A stretch of DNA of 25,198 nucleotides, taken from IMG/VR virus record IMGVR_UViG_3300027734_000294, positions 1-25,198 of that record. The stretch is one strand, 5' to 3'. The DNA comes from a virus. Under the pieces are notes generated by a model, which was not told the origin of the DNA, did no database searches, and saw nothing but the letters and a program-made list of their open reading frames with translations. Shown here piece after piece: positions 1 through 5,525 of the stretch; positions within the stretch are counted from its first letter, which is position 1; the number at the start of each line of letters is the position of its first letter. The position numbers were made by a program, and so were the translations under genes.

Positions 1-116
1 GCCGACGCGGTGTTGGGTGCGAACTCAAGCCGAGTTATTATCGGCAAGCGGTCAAGAATCTTGCATCTCTAGGCAATCAGCAAGTGACGCAACAACAACC
101 TACCCTCTTCGACTAG
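1..116 (+). CDS. DNA methyltransferase, C-terminal fragment (5' end outside window)
   Basis: The third reading frame is open from the window edge to a TAG at 114-116. It reads GVGCELKPSYYRQAVKNL followed by a short polar tail ending in PTLFD. A G-(I/V)-G-x-E-L-x-x-x-Y-x-x-x-A motif near the C-terminus is typical of phage-encoded DNA adenine or N4-cytosine methyltransferases (N6_N4_Mtase family), where it forms part of the AdoMet-binding fold. The catalytic motif (DPPY or SPPY) would lie upstream of the window, so target base and specificity cannot be given. The enzyme would modify phage or host DNA, for example to protect against restriction. It sits upstream of the replication genes and is separated from them by a terminator-like hairpin and a structured leader. 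The family call rests on about 37 residues. Confidence 0.6.
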   Translation, partial: RRGVGCELKPSYYRQAVKNLASLGNQQVTQQQPTLFD

Positions 117-125
117 CCCTAACAG

Positions 126-166
126 GTTGGCTCGCCTGGGTAAAGGCGCCAACGTCATGGCGTTGG
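126..166 (+). other. Mutually exclusive hairpins downstream of the methyltransferase
   Basis: GTTGGC (126-131) is complementary to GCCAAC (148-153), and between them GCCT (134-137) pairs with AGGC (144-147). CCAACG (149-154) is also complementary to CGTTGG (161-166) across a six-base loop, so the GCCAAC block can take either of two partners. The stretch 117-239 contains no convincing coding frame. Two competing stems could mean a switching RNA, processing signal or weak terminator. No run of T follows, so a simple intrinsic terminator is unlikely here. Function unknown. Confidence 0.3.
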
Positions 167-239
167 AATCCCGCCGAATGAGCTGGTGCGCGGTAAGTGC
201 CAGTGTCTCACCTAACTACCGTATCAACCTCCACGTCCT

Positions 240-265
240 GCCCCGAAAGGGGCGGGGCGTTCTTT
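240..265 (+). terminator. Terminator-like hairpin after the methyltransferase
   Basis: GCCCC (240-244) pairs with GGGGC (249-253) across a GAAA tetraloop, followed by GGGGCG and a short interrupted T tract (TTCTTT). The stem is compact and GC-rich, but the T tract is weak and displaced by six bases, so efficiency would be partial. It lies between the end of the methyltransferase gene and the candidate promoter of the replication operon. Confidence 0.35.
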
Positions 266-268
266 CGA

Positions 269-284
269 CTAGGCATATGCCTAG
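269..284 (+). promoter_or_regulatory. 16-bp perfect palindrome, candidate operator
   Basis: CTAGGCATATGCCTAG is a perfect 16-bp dyad with no spacer, in non-coding sequence. It lies about 15 bp upstream of a TACAAT hexamer (299-304), so it covers the expected -35 region. A dimeric repressor or activator bound here would control the replication operon. No regulator gene is present in the window, so the partner is unknown. Confidence 0.45.
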
Positions 285-304
285 CGATTGACGAAAAGTA
301 CAAT
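276..304 (+). promoter_or_regulatory. Candidate promoter of the replication operon
   Basis: TACAAT at 299-304 is a good sigma70-type -10 hexamer. A -35 at 17-bp spacing would fall in the palindrome at about 276-281 and does not match TTGACA. A TTGACG exists at 288-293 but is too close. Transcription would begin near 311, just before the first arm of the leader structure. The same TACAAT hexamer occurs in the second candidate promoter at 4242-4247. The poor -35 suggests activator dependence, or that the call is wrong. Confidence 0.3.
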
Positions 305-310
305 TTAGCG

Positions 311-426
311 AAGTCTGGCTGGCACCTGACTCAATACAACACAATTCCCCGGCGGGTACATTCTTAGCCATTCGGCTATAGGTGCCAGCCCTTGTATCCG
401 CCGGGGGTTTTTTACAAGGTGCTAAC
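311..426 (+). promoter_or_regulatory. Pseudoknotted, attenuator-like 5' leader of the replication operon
   Basis: Four complementary segments are visible. Stem 1 pairs 317-327 (GGCTGGCACCT) with 380-390, 11 bp, perfect. Stem 2 pairs 347-355 (CCCCGGCGG) with 398-406, 9 bp. Its 5' arm is inside the stem 1 loop and its 3' arm is outside, which is an H-type pseudoknot. A local hairpin pairs 365-369 (TAGCC) with 374-378 (GGCTA). A fourth helix pairs 390-396 (CCTTGTA) with 413-419 (TACAAGG) and would sequester the AAGG (416-419) that serves the ATG at 427. The stem 2 3' arm runs directly into T6 (408-413), so stem 2 also looks like an intrinsic terminator with a long loop. This is the pattern of a cis-regulatory RNA acting on termination and/or translation. 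I do not recognise a known riboswitch consensus. Confidence 0.5.
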
Positions 427-1233
427 ATGGCACGCAAGAAACCGCCATCGTTCGACTTCTTCGCTGATGACTTCATCGCGGGCACCTACCACATGGAAGC
501 AGAAGCGGTCGGCATCTACATCCGCCTGTTGTGCTATCAATGGTCGAATGGGTCAATTCCCGACGACGAGCCGACACTTTGCAAGATTGCCGGAGTCGAT
601 GCGAACGCATTGCGAACGCATATGCGGTCGGTTATGCGAAAGCTATGCGTTGGCAGTGCTGGAGAGTTGTACAACGAGCGACTTGAGATCGAGCGAGCGA
701 AAAAGCTAGAGATCATCGAGAAGGCGAAAAGGTCAGCGGAACAGCGATGGAGCAAGGAAAACAAAGGTAATCCGAAATTACGGCCGGAAAATGACGGATG
801 CGAACGCAATGCGAACGCATATGCGAACGCAATGCCAACGCAATGCTCCCTACTTCCTACTTCCAACGTCCTACTTCCAAATACAAATAACCCCCTACCC
901 CCTAAGGGGACAGGTAAAGCAACTTCGCTAGGTGAGTGGGACATACCGGACGGCTTTGATACTCCAGAAGTAAGACAAGCCCTTAGCGACTTCGAGTCGA
1001 TGAGGGCGAGTATCGGCAAGAAGATCAAGAGCCGGGCGAACGTATCGAAGTCCCTAAGAGGTTATGACAGTCCATCTCACTTGGTATATGCAATTGAGTT
1101 TGCAATTGGCAACGAGTACCAAGGCATCAAGCCTGAGTATCGACCAAGTAACGTAGGGCAAGGTGGCTACACGTCACCCAAGCCTAAAAAATCCACCCTG
1201 CCTGTTATCGACGAAAACTGGGAGCCAGCATAA
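427..1233 (+). CDS. DUF1376-family phage replication protein
   Basis: The 268-residue product begins MARKKPPSFDFFADDFIAGT and continues with the tryptophan/leucine-rich pattern of DUF1376 (YdaU-like) proteins, which occupy the replication-initiator position in many phages. Residues 1 to about 105 are the DUF1376 domain, about 115-160 form a low-complexity linker rich in N, A, P and T, and the rest is a basic C-terminal region. The ATG at 427 is chosen because AAGG lies seven bases upstream. An upstream GTG at 382 would add 15 residues but lies within the leader structure. The stop overlaps the next ATG (TAATG), so it is translationally coupled to the DnaB-type helicase. By analogy with lambda O it probably binds the origin and helps load the helicase. 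Two iteron clusters lie in its own coding sequence. Confidence 0.75.
   Translation: MARKKPPSFDFFADDFIAGTYHMEAEAVGIYIRLLCYQWSNGSIPDDEPTLCKIAGVDANALRTHMRSVMRKLCVGSAGELYNERLEIERAKKLEIIEKAKRSAEQRWSKENKGNPKLRPENDGCERNANAYANAMPTQCSLLPTSNVLLPNTNNPLPPKGTGKATSLGEWDIPDGFDTPEVRQALSDFESMRASIGKKIKSRANVSKSLRGYDSPSHLVYAIEFAIGNEYQGIKPEYRPSNVGQGGYTSPKPKKSTLPVIDENWEPA
600..650 (+). repeat. Iteron cluster 1 inside the replication gene
   Basis: TGCGAACGCA occurs exactly at 600-609 and 611-620, and TGCG half-sites follow at 623, 635 and 646. The spacings are 11, 12, 12 and 11 bases, so all copies sit on about the same face of the helix. Each full copy is itself a dyad (TGCG-AA-CGCA). The segment lies in the conserved DUF1376 part, so coding constraint could explain some of it. 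Confidence 0.5.
799..842 (+). repeat. Iteron cluster 2, four copies
   Basis: TGCGAACGCA occurs at 799-808, 810-819 and 822-831, with a one-mismatch copy TGCCAACGCA at 833-842. Spacing is 11, 12 and 11 bases, one helical turn. The encoded protein is a low-complexity NANA linker, so the DNA repeat rather than the protein is probably what is maintained. Together with cluster 1 and the adjacent G-poor tract it resembles lambda ori, which has iterons inside gene O. Confidence 0.6.
846..905 (+). other. Strand-skewed tract, candidate DNA unwinding element
   Basis: These 60 bases contain a single G on the plus strand (868). TACTTCC is present at 851, 858 and 872, followed by an A-rich stretch (879-890) and two CCCCCTA blocks. 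The tract begins directly after the last iteron, the position the melting region takes beside origin iterons. It encodes the proline/asparagine-rich linker of the replication protein. The melting role is inferred from position and strand asymmetry. Confidence 0.4.
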
Positions 1234-2546
1234 TGCCACTACATCCAAGCCACTTCGAGACATGCCGAGCAATCGAAGAGCAGTTGATTGCGGGCATCAT
1301 CCTCAGACCAGGAGACTTCTACGCGGTCGCTGATTCCTTAGACGCTTCCGACTTCATTCATCAACCGATGGCGGACGCTTGGCAAGCATTCCAAGCGATG
1401 GCTAGGGATGGCGTAGAGTTTCACCGCGAATCGGTGATGCTCTCGGAACTTCGCAAGCGTGGAGTCTTTGACAAGATCGGCGGCGATGTTGGCTTCGCTG
1501 ACCTCGTAACGAAAACCGTACCAGGGCACATCGTTTACCACTCAGAGCAAGTCGCAGAATGGGCAGAGCGGCGGCGGGTGTTGTTGGCTTTGGAGTGGGC
1601 TGTGACCGAGGCTTCATCGTTGGCATTCGATCCGGATAGCGTGGTCAGCAATGCTCAACAGCGATTACTCAAAGCCAAGAGCATTGGCGGCGAGGATGTT
1701 CAGCATCTCGGTGACTTGATGGGCGACTATCTTCAGACTCTCGAAGATGCAAGAGCTAACAGGCGAACGGCGGCGGTAGTGCGGACTGGGTTTCGTGAGA
1801 TTGACATGGCCCTAAGTGGCGGAATACCGCTTGGATCATACGCGATCCTTGCCGCTAGACCGTCAATCGGCAAGTCGGCTCTTGCAATGGATATCGCTCA
1901 AAACGCCGCGGCGAACAACGATCAGACGCTATTCGTATCGCTCGAAATGTCCAATCAGCAGATCGGCCAGCGGCAGTTCGTCAAGAATGCCGACATGCGT
2001 ATCAGCGAAATGCAAAATGCTTCGTACACGGACGCGGATTGCTTGCGAATGCTAAAGGCTTGCAGCGAAGCGAAGCAGTTGCCGCTTTACGTGTGGCAAG
2101 CGGCGGGTATCTCGATGGCTCGCATCGAATCGCGGTTAAGAGCAGAAGTTGCCAAGCGTGGCGTGAGGCTGGTTATCGTTGACTACCTTGGACTTATTCG
2201 CGGCAGCAGTCCACATCAGAAGATTTACGAGCGGGTGACACAGATCAGCGGCGAACTTGCGAGGGTTAGCAAACAGCTTAACATCGCGTTGTTGGTGCTA
2301 TGCCAGTTGGGCCGAGCGGCGGAAGGTGAAGAGCCTAGTATCAACATGCTGCGGGATTCAGGTGCTATCGAACAGGACGCGGATATTGTGATGTTATTGC
2401 ATCGCGAAAGCCGTGACGCTCAAGATGCCGCAGTGTTGCTTGAGAAGCAGCGAAACGGCAAAGTAGGGCGGTTTAACCTCAAGTTTGACGGTAAGCGGTT
2501 CAGCGATGCGTTTCGAGACGCGGAAACTTTTCACGGAGACTTTTAA
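1233..2546 (+). CDS. dnaB: Replicative DNA helicase, DnaB family
   Basis: This 437-residue protein has the two-domain DnaB plan. The N-terminal helical domain covers about residues 8-125 and the RecA-like ATPase about 175-437. Visible motifs are Walker A ARPSIGKS (208-215), Walker B VIVDYLGL (314-321), the sensor glutamine in LCQLGR (Q358), RDSGAIEQDADIVMLLHR (374-391), and EKQRNGK (404-410) carrying the arginine finger. It would unwind DNA at the phage fork as a hexameric 5'-3' helicase and recruit host primase. The ATG overlaps the stop of the DUF1376 gene (TAATG), and the pair parallels lambda O-P or other initiator/helicase modules. Length and motifs are complete, with no sign of an intein. 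Confidence 0.95.
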   Translation: MPLHPSHFETCRAIEEQLIAGIILRPGDFYAVADSLDASDFIHQPMADAWQAFQAMARDGVEFHRESVMLSELRKRGVFDKIGGDVGFADLVTKTVPGHIVYHSEQVAEWAERRRVLLALEWAVTEASSLAFDPDSVVSNAQQRLLKAKSIGGEDVQHLGDLMGDYLQTLEDARANRRTAAVVRTGFREIDMALSGGIPLGSYAILAARPSIGKSALAMDIAQNAAANNDQTLFVSLEMSNQQIGQRQFVKNADMRISEMQNASYTDADCLRMLKACSEAKQLPLYVWQAAGISMARIESRLRAEVAKRGVRLVIVDYLGLIRGSSPHQKIYERVTQISGELARVSKQLNIALLVLCQLGRAAEGEEPSINMLRDSGAIEQDADIVMLLHRESRDAQDAAVLLEKQRNGKVGRFNLKFDGKRFSDAFRDAETFHGDF

Positions 2547-2759
2547 ATGACAATCAGCCTAACAGACATGGCAAGAGAAATCGAGCATCTACAAGCATTG
2601 CTCGCAGAGTAAACGAGCGAAATCAAGTCGCTGCAATCGCAACTTGCGAAAACGGCGAAAGACCGTACGCGGTTTAGGGATCGGAGCGAAGAGTTGAGGC
2701 AGGAACTGGCGAAGTTCGTCAGGCCGGATAATCCAGTTTTGAGAGGAAAGAAGAAATGA
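2547..2759 (+). pseudogene. Small coiled-coil ORF interrupted by an in-frame TAA
   Basis: An ATG directly follows the helicase stop and the frame encodes MTISLTDMAREIEHLQALLAE before a TAA at 2610-2612. The same frame then stays open for 48 more codons, rich in E, K, R and L with heptad-like spacing, ending at a TGA (2757-2759) that overlaps the next gene's ATG. Change of one base (TAA to CAA, Gln) would restore a 70-residue coiled-coil protein fitting exactly between its neighbours with coupled junctions. It is either a recent nonsense mutation, a sequencing error, a 21-residue peptide, or a read-through site. Small coiled-coil proteins are common beside phage replication genes. Function unknown. 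Confidence 0.5.
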
Positions 2760-3109
2760 GCGAACAAATAAAAATCGACGATCATATCGGGCCCTTCAAG
2801 TCCGCAGGGAGTGTTGTGCCAACGGAGCAATGGAACGGGTTGTATTGGGCATACAACTGCCCTTTGCAGATGTGGGAAGACGGCGAGCGGGGGTGGCGTG
2901 TTGTTAATTACATGCCGCGAAAAGAAACCTGTGATTCCATTGATGAGCGAGTTACGGCGGAAGAGATGCCGCAATTTTGCAAAAACGCGGCGGTTGTGCT
3001 TCGCAATTTAGCAACGCTTTTTGAACTGATGGCGGATGGAAAAATCGATCACATTTACTATCCAAATAAAGACCCAGATGTTGCTATTGCCGAGTGCAAG
3101 GGCGAGTAA
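2756..3109 (+). CDS. Hypothetical protein, 117 aa, early region
   Basis: The ATG overlaps the preceding TGA (ATGA) and GAGAGGAAAG lies upstream with good spacing. The product starts MSEQIKIDDHIGPFKSAGSV and is soluble and acidic, with several tryptophans and tyrosines in the first half (an NGLYWAYN segment) and a helical second half (FCKNAAVVLRNLATLFELM). I see no signal peptide, membrane segment or catalytic motif and do not recognise the family. Its place between helicase and nucleotide-metabolism genes suggests an early accessory function. Confidence 0.7.
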   Translation: MSEQIKIDDHIGPFKSAGSVVPTEQWNGLYWAYNCPLQMWEDGERGWRVVNYMPRKETCDSIDERVTAEEMPQFCKNAAVVLRNLATLFELMADGKIDHIYYPNKDPDVAIAECKGE

Positions 3110-3152
3110 GTAGGGATGGCGTTTTATTTTTTATTTTTGCGAGGGAAAAGAA

Positions 3153-3707
3153 ATGAGCGAAACAAATTTTAAGGTCGGGGATCGGGTGCGGGTTAAATCG
3201 CCAGCGAGTCCGATGGATGGCGTGGTTTGCGTTGTTACAGCGACAAACGCGGGAATGCGTTCGCCGTATTGCGTCGAGTTAAAAGATTGCAGTCAAGGAA
3301 GTTGGTTCAGCGAATACGAACTTGTGCTAGCCGAACCTGCCCCAGCCGTCAAGGAATGCTTGACAGTTGACAACGCACAGACGACAGGCAAACAGGCGTT
3401 CGTCCGAGCTCGTTACGATTGCATTGATCCAATAGCGTTGCGGCTAGTCGCTGAATGCGTTGGCTTTGGTGCGAGGAAGTACGGCGAAGATAACCACAAA
3501 AAGATCAGCGTTCGAGATCACCTCAACCATGCGGTAAACCACATTTTGGAGCATCGTATAGGTGACCAAAGCGAGATGCATTTAGTACATGCAATTGCAA
3601 GGCTGTTTTTTGCGGTCGAGTTAGTAGTCCATTCTGGTGCTATGAAGGATCGGTACTTCCATCCGGACATGGTCGAGGGAGTTTCAGAGGAGGTAAGCGG
3701 TGAGTAA
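3153..3707 (+). CDS. SH3-like domain fused to a dATP/dGTP diphosphohydrolase-like (DUF5664) domain
   Basis: GAGGG lies eight bases before the ATG. Residues 5-58 (FKVGDRVRVKSP... YELV) resemble an SH3/KOW-like beta barrel. Residues 86-160 carry RYDCIDPIALRLVAECVGFG, ARKYGEDNH and HLNHAVNHILEHRIG, then an HLVHAIARLFFAVEL helix, the all-alpha pattern of DUF5664/MazG-like phage nucleotide pyrophosphatases. Characterised members hydrolyse dATP and dGTP, altering the nucleotide pool during infection or supporting base replacement. Here the substrate is inferred from family only. The combination with a barrel domain is moderately unusual. The gene overlaps the resolvase gene by eight bases. Confidence 0.65.
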   Translation: MSETNFKVGDRVRVKSPASPMDGVVCVVTATNAGMRSPYCVELKDCSQGSWFSEYELVLAEPAPAVKECLTVDNAQTTGKQAFVRARYDCIDPIALRLVAECVGFGARKYGEDNHKKISVRDHLNHAVNHILEHRIGDQSEMHLVHAIARLFFAVELVVHSGAMKDRYFHPDMVEGVSEEVSGE

Positions 3708-4212
3708 AAACATAATTTTAGGAATCGACCCAGGCCCGAAGGAGCATGCTTTCGTTTGGTGGGATGCGGATGAGAATCGGGTCGTTGAACTTGAGACGTT
3801 CGACAGTTTTATCCACTTCACGAAGTTTGAAAAACTCGACATGGTTTGCAAGGTCAAAACCGTTGCCTGCGAGTGGATCGAGTCCTACGGCATGGCGGTG
3901 GGTCAGGAAGTATTTCGCACAGTGGCCGGTATCGGATGGCTAGCGGGCACCATTGGCACCGAAGTTAGGCTAGTGCCGAGGAAGTCGGTGAAAATGCACT
4001 TGTGCAACTCGATGCGTGCAAAGGATGCCAACATCCGCCAAGCGTTGATTGACCGCTTCGGCGCTGTGGGCACGAAGAAGGCACCGGGGCCATTGTTTGG
4101 AGTCAGTAGCCACTACTGGGCGGCGTTAGCCGTTGCGGTTTACGCGGCGGAGACTAAGGCGGCTGATGGCGAGTATTGGATTGAGGATTTGCGGAAGCGA
4201 TCTATCATCTAG
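3700..4212 (+). CDS. RuvC-like Holliday junction resolvase / RNase H-fold nuclease
   Basis: The 170-residue protein starts at a GTG preceded by AGAGGAGG (3686-3693). Residues 5-12 (IILGIDPG) form the first RuvC motif with catalytic D10. CEWIES (57-62) supplies the second acidic position (E58 or E61). The C-terminal GVSSHYWAALAVAVY (134-148) matches the last RuvC helix, but histidine 138 is where an aspartate is usual. RuvC-like nucleases in phages resolve branched DNA before packaging. Its place at the end of the replication block fits. The first two motifs are clear, and the third suggests a divergent subfamily. Confidence 0.7.
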   Translation: MSKNIILGIDPGPKEHAFVWWDADENRVVELETFDSFIHFTKFEKLDMVCKVKTVACEWIESYGMAVGQEVFRTVAGIGWLAGTIGTEVRLVPRKSVKMHLCNSMRAKDANIRQALIDRFGAVGTKKAPGPLFGVSSHYWAALAVAVYAAETKAADGEYWIEDLRKRSII

Positions 4213-4219
4213 CCAAAGT

Positions 4220-4247
4220 TTGCAATCCCCCTAGCACTTGCTACAAT
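4220..4247 (+). promoter_or_regulatory. Candidate sigma70-type promoter of the small-membrane-protein cassette
   Basis: TTGCAA (4220-4225) and TACAAT (4242-4247) are separated by 16 bp in the 58-base gap after the resolvase gene, one of few real gaps in the early region. Transcription would begin near 4254, leaving a short leader with a GGGAGG ribosome binding site before the ATG at 4271. The break in gene coupling and the hexamers together suggest a separately controlled transcription unit. Confidence 0.45.
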
Positions 4248-4270
4248 GCGAGTAACCAAGGGAGGGTAAC

Positions 4271-4453
4271 ATGCAAGACCTGTTAAAGTCGAAACGTTTT
4301 TGGGCAGCGGCTGCGGTCGTTGCCGTGATTGTGCTAAAGGACAAAGTACCTTTGAGCGAAGAGCAGATACAACAGCTTGTGCTTGCTGTTGGAGCGTGGA
4401 TTGTGGGCGATTCGATCCGACCTTTGCCAAAGCCTGATGAGGTGGCAAAGTGA
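4271..4453 (+). CDS. Small membrane protein, 60 aa, holin-like candidate
   Basis: AAGGGAGGG sits at 4258-4266, just before the ATG. The product begins MQDLLKSKRFWAAAAVVAVI, with one hydrophobic segment at about residues 11-22, a polar break (KDKVPLSEEQ) and a second amphipathic helix (LVLAVGAWIVGDSI), then a proline-rich tail. Size and two-helix layout are compatible with a holin or other small phage membrane protein, but no family is recognised. It is the first gene after the candidate promoter and its TGA overlaps the next start (GTGA). Confidence 0.65.
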   Translation: MQDLLKSKRFWAAAAVVAVIVLKDKVPLSEEQIQQLVLAVGAWIVGDSIRPLPKPDEVAK

Positions 4454-4752
4454 GTTTGTTTAAACGATGCGAAACAGCGTGGCGTCCTGATGACGCAATC
4501 AGGATCTACAACGAAACGGGCGGAGATCGGCAAGCGTTTCGGCGAGCCTATCGCCAGCACGCTAAGACCGCTTACGGCCTCGACCCAGTGACGGTTATTA
4601 TGCTGGTTCAGATGGCAATCAGGTTGTATTTCTGGGCGAAGGAAAACGGGTTTCTATCCGCGATCCCGCAAGCCCAATACTCCAATGCACCTTCGGCGGC
4701 TCAACTCTACGCAGAGGCAGAGATCGAAGCGGAAGCGAGCGACGATGAGTAA
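4450..4752 (+). CDS. Hypothetical protein, 100 aa, one possible membrane helix
   Basis: A GTG start overlaps the previous TGA (GTGA). The N-terminal half is basic (MSLFKRCETAWRPDD, RQAFRRAYRQHAK), a hydrophobic stretch (VTVIMLVQMAIRLYFWA) lies at about residues 53-69, and the tail is alanine/glutamate-rich and acidic. It could be a membrane-associated accessory in the same cassette. No family recognised. Confidence 0.6.
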   Translation: MSLFKRCETAWRPDDAIRIYNETGGDRQAFRRAYRQHAKTAYGLDPVTVIMLVQMAIRLYFWAKENGFLSAIPQAQYSNAPSAAQLYAEAEIEAEASDDE

Positions 4753-5113
4753 GGGCGACAGCAGCTGGCTACCGTGGATCATTGCAGCGGGTGCAATCTA
4801 CTTTGCATTTCAAAAACCTGGCAACGTTGATCCAAAGCCGAAGGACATTAAGGGCGTTGTAGCCTCAACGCTTCCGAATATTCGAGCGGCCTACCGTGCT
4901 GCATTTCTGGAGGCGGCATTGAAGATCGAAAAGCGTGAAATTGCGAACCAAGAGCAGTGGACGCAATTCATCGCGGCGAATGCCGGAGCGAAGCAACGCG
5001 AAGCTTTGGATAAGGTTTACAGCGCCATCGACGAACTCAAACTACCGGCTAGCTTTGAGGGTAAAGAGTCTGAGATTGCGAAATTGAATCGTGACATAGC
5101 GGGAGCGTGGTAA
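4745..5113 (+). CDS. Membrane-anchored helical protein, 122 aa
   Basis: The ATG at 4745 lies inside the end of the preceding gene (ATGAGTAA). It is preferred over an upstream in-frame ATG at 4685 that would add 20 basic residues overlapping the previous gene. The N-terminus (SSWLPWIIAAGAIYFAF) is a membrane segment at about residues 6-22, followed by a long, mostly helical, charged domain. That is a tether with the body on one side of the membrane, as in some Rz/spanin-like or inhibitor proteins, but no signature of those families is visible. The stop forms TAATG with the next gene. Confidence 0.6.
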   Translation: MSKGDSSWLPWIIAAGAIYFAFQKPGNVDPKPKDIKGVVASTLPNIRAAYRAAFLEAALKIEKREIANQEQWTQFIAANAGAKQREALDKVYSAIDELKLPASFEGKESEIAKLNRDIAGAW

Positions 5114-5313
5114 TGCCTAAACTCGTATACAATATCCTGAATTGGATTGAGGAGTGGTTGTTCGTCAATGAAGGGCTAGTTAGGGCGATTGTTTTTGTTG
5201 TTGCGGCGTGGGCTTTTTTCTTCGCTGGCGTCTACCGTGGGAAGCAGATAGCAGAGCGGGAAGCATTGCAGCAACTAGCGAAAATCATGCTTGAAGAAAA
5301 GGCGGCGAAATAA
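5113..5313 (+). CDS. Small single-pass membrane protein, 66 aa
   Basis: The ATG at 5113 overlaps the previous TAA. The sequence has an amphipathic start (MPKLVYNILNWIEEWLFV), a membrane helix at about residues 24-42 (VRAIVFVVAAWAFFFAGVY) and a charged helical tail (KQIAEREALQQLAKIM...). The layout is that of a small holin or membrane accessory. It is one of five clustered membrane-type proteins and ends in TAATG with the next. Confidence 0.6.
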   Translation: MPKLVYNILNWIEEWLFVNEGLVRAIVFVVAAWAFFFAGVYRGKQIAEREALQQLAKIMLEEKAAK

Positions 5314-5525
5314 TGGACTGCAAGGAACTCGAAAACAAATTGCTTGAACTTGAAGCAAAGCAAGCCCAACGCAACGAGCATTTAATTGGCGGCGTGGTGC
5401 TGGCGTTATTGCTTGCAACGGTTGCTTTGCTTGGCGGCATCATGTCGGCTATCGAGCAGCAACAGCGACTTGAGCGGCTGGAGCATATGCAAGGCATCGA
5501 CGCAATCGGGAGGCGGATTAAGTGA
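5313..5525 (+). CDS. Small single-pass membrane protein with flanking coiled coil, 70 aa
   Basis: The product begins MDCKELENKLLELEAKQAQR, a charged helix, then a membrane segment at about residues 24-45 (LIGGVVLALLLATVALLGGIMS), then a second charged helix (IEQQQRLERLEHMQ). The shape, one membrane helix between two coiled-coil arms, suggests an oligomerising membrane protein. Start and stop are coupled to both neighbours (TAATG and GTGA). Confidence 0.6.
   Translation: MDCKELENKLLELEAKQAQRNEHLIGGVVLALLLATVALLGGIMSAIEQQQRLERLEHMQGIDAIGRRIK

Noticed and set aside
105-182. tRNA gene
   Set aside because: A tRNA-like order of stems can be drawn, but the acceptor stem is mismatched, the anticodon loop would have six bases and the T loop reads TTGGAAT rather than TTCGAAT. 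It also overlaps the methyltransferase stop.
311-413. Known riboswitch class (for example ZTP, preQ1 or SAM-II)
   Set aside because: The pseudoknot and T tract are suggestive, but I could not find the conserved core nucleotides of any class I know well enough to name.
537-1028. Antisense ORF opposite the DUF1376 gene
   Set aside because: Shadow of the sense gene, including the iteron and linker repeats; no ribosome binding site or domain.
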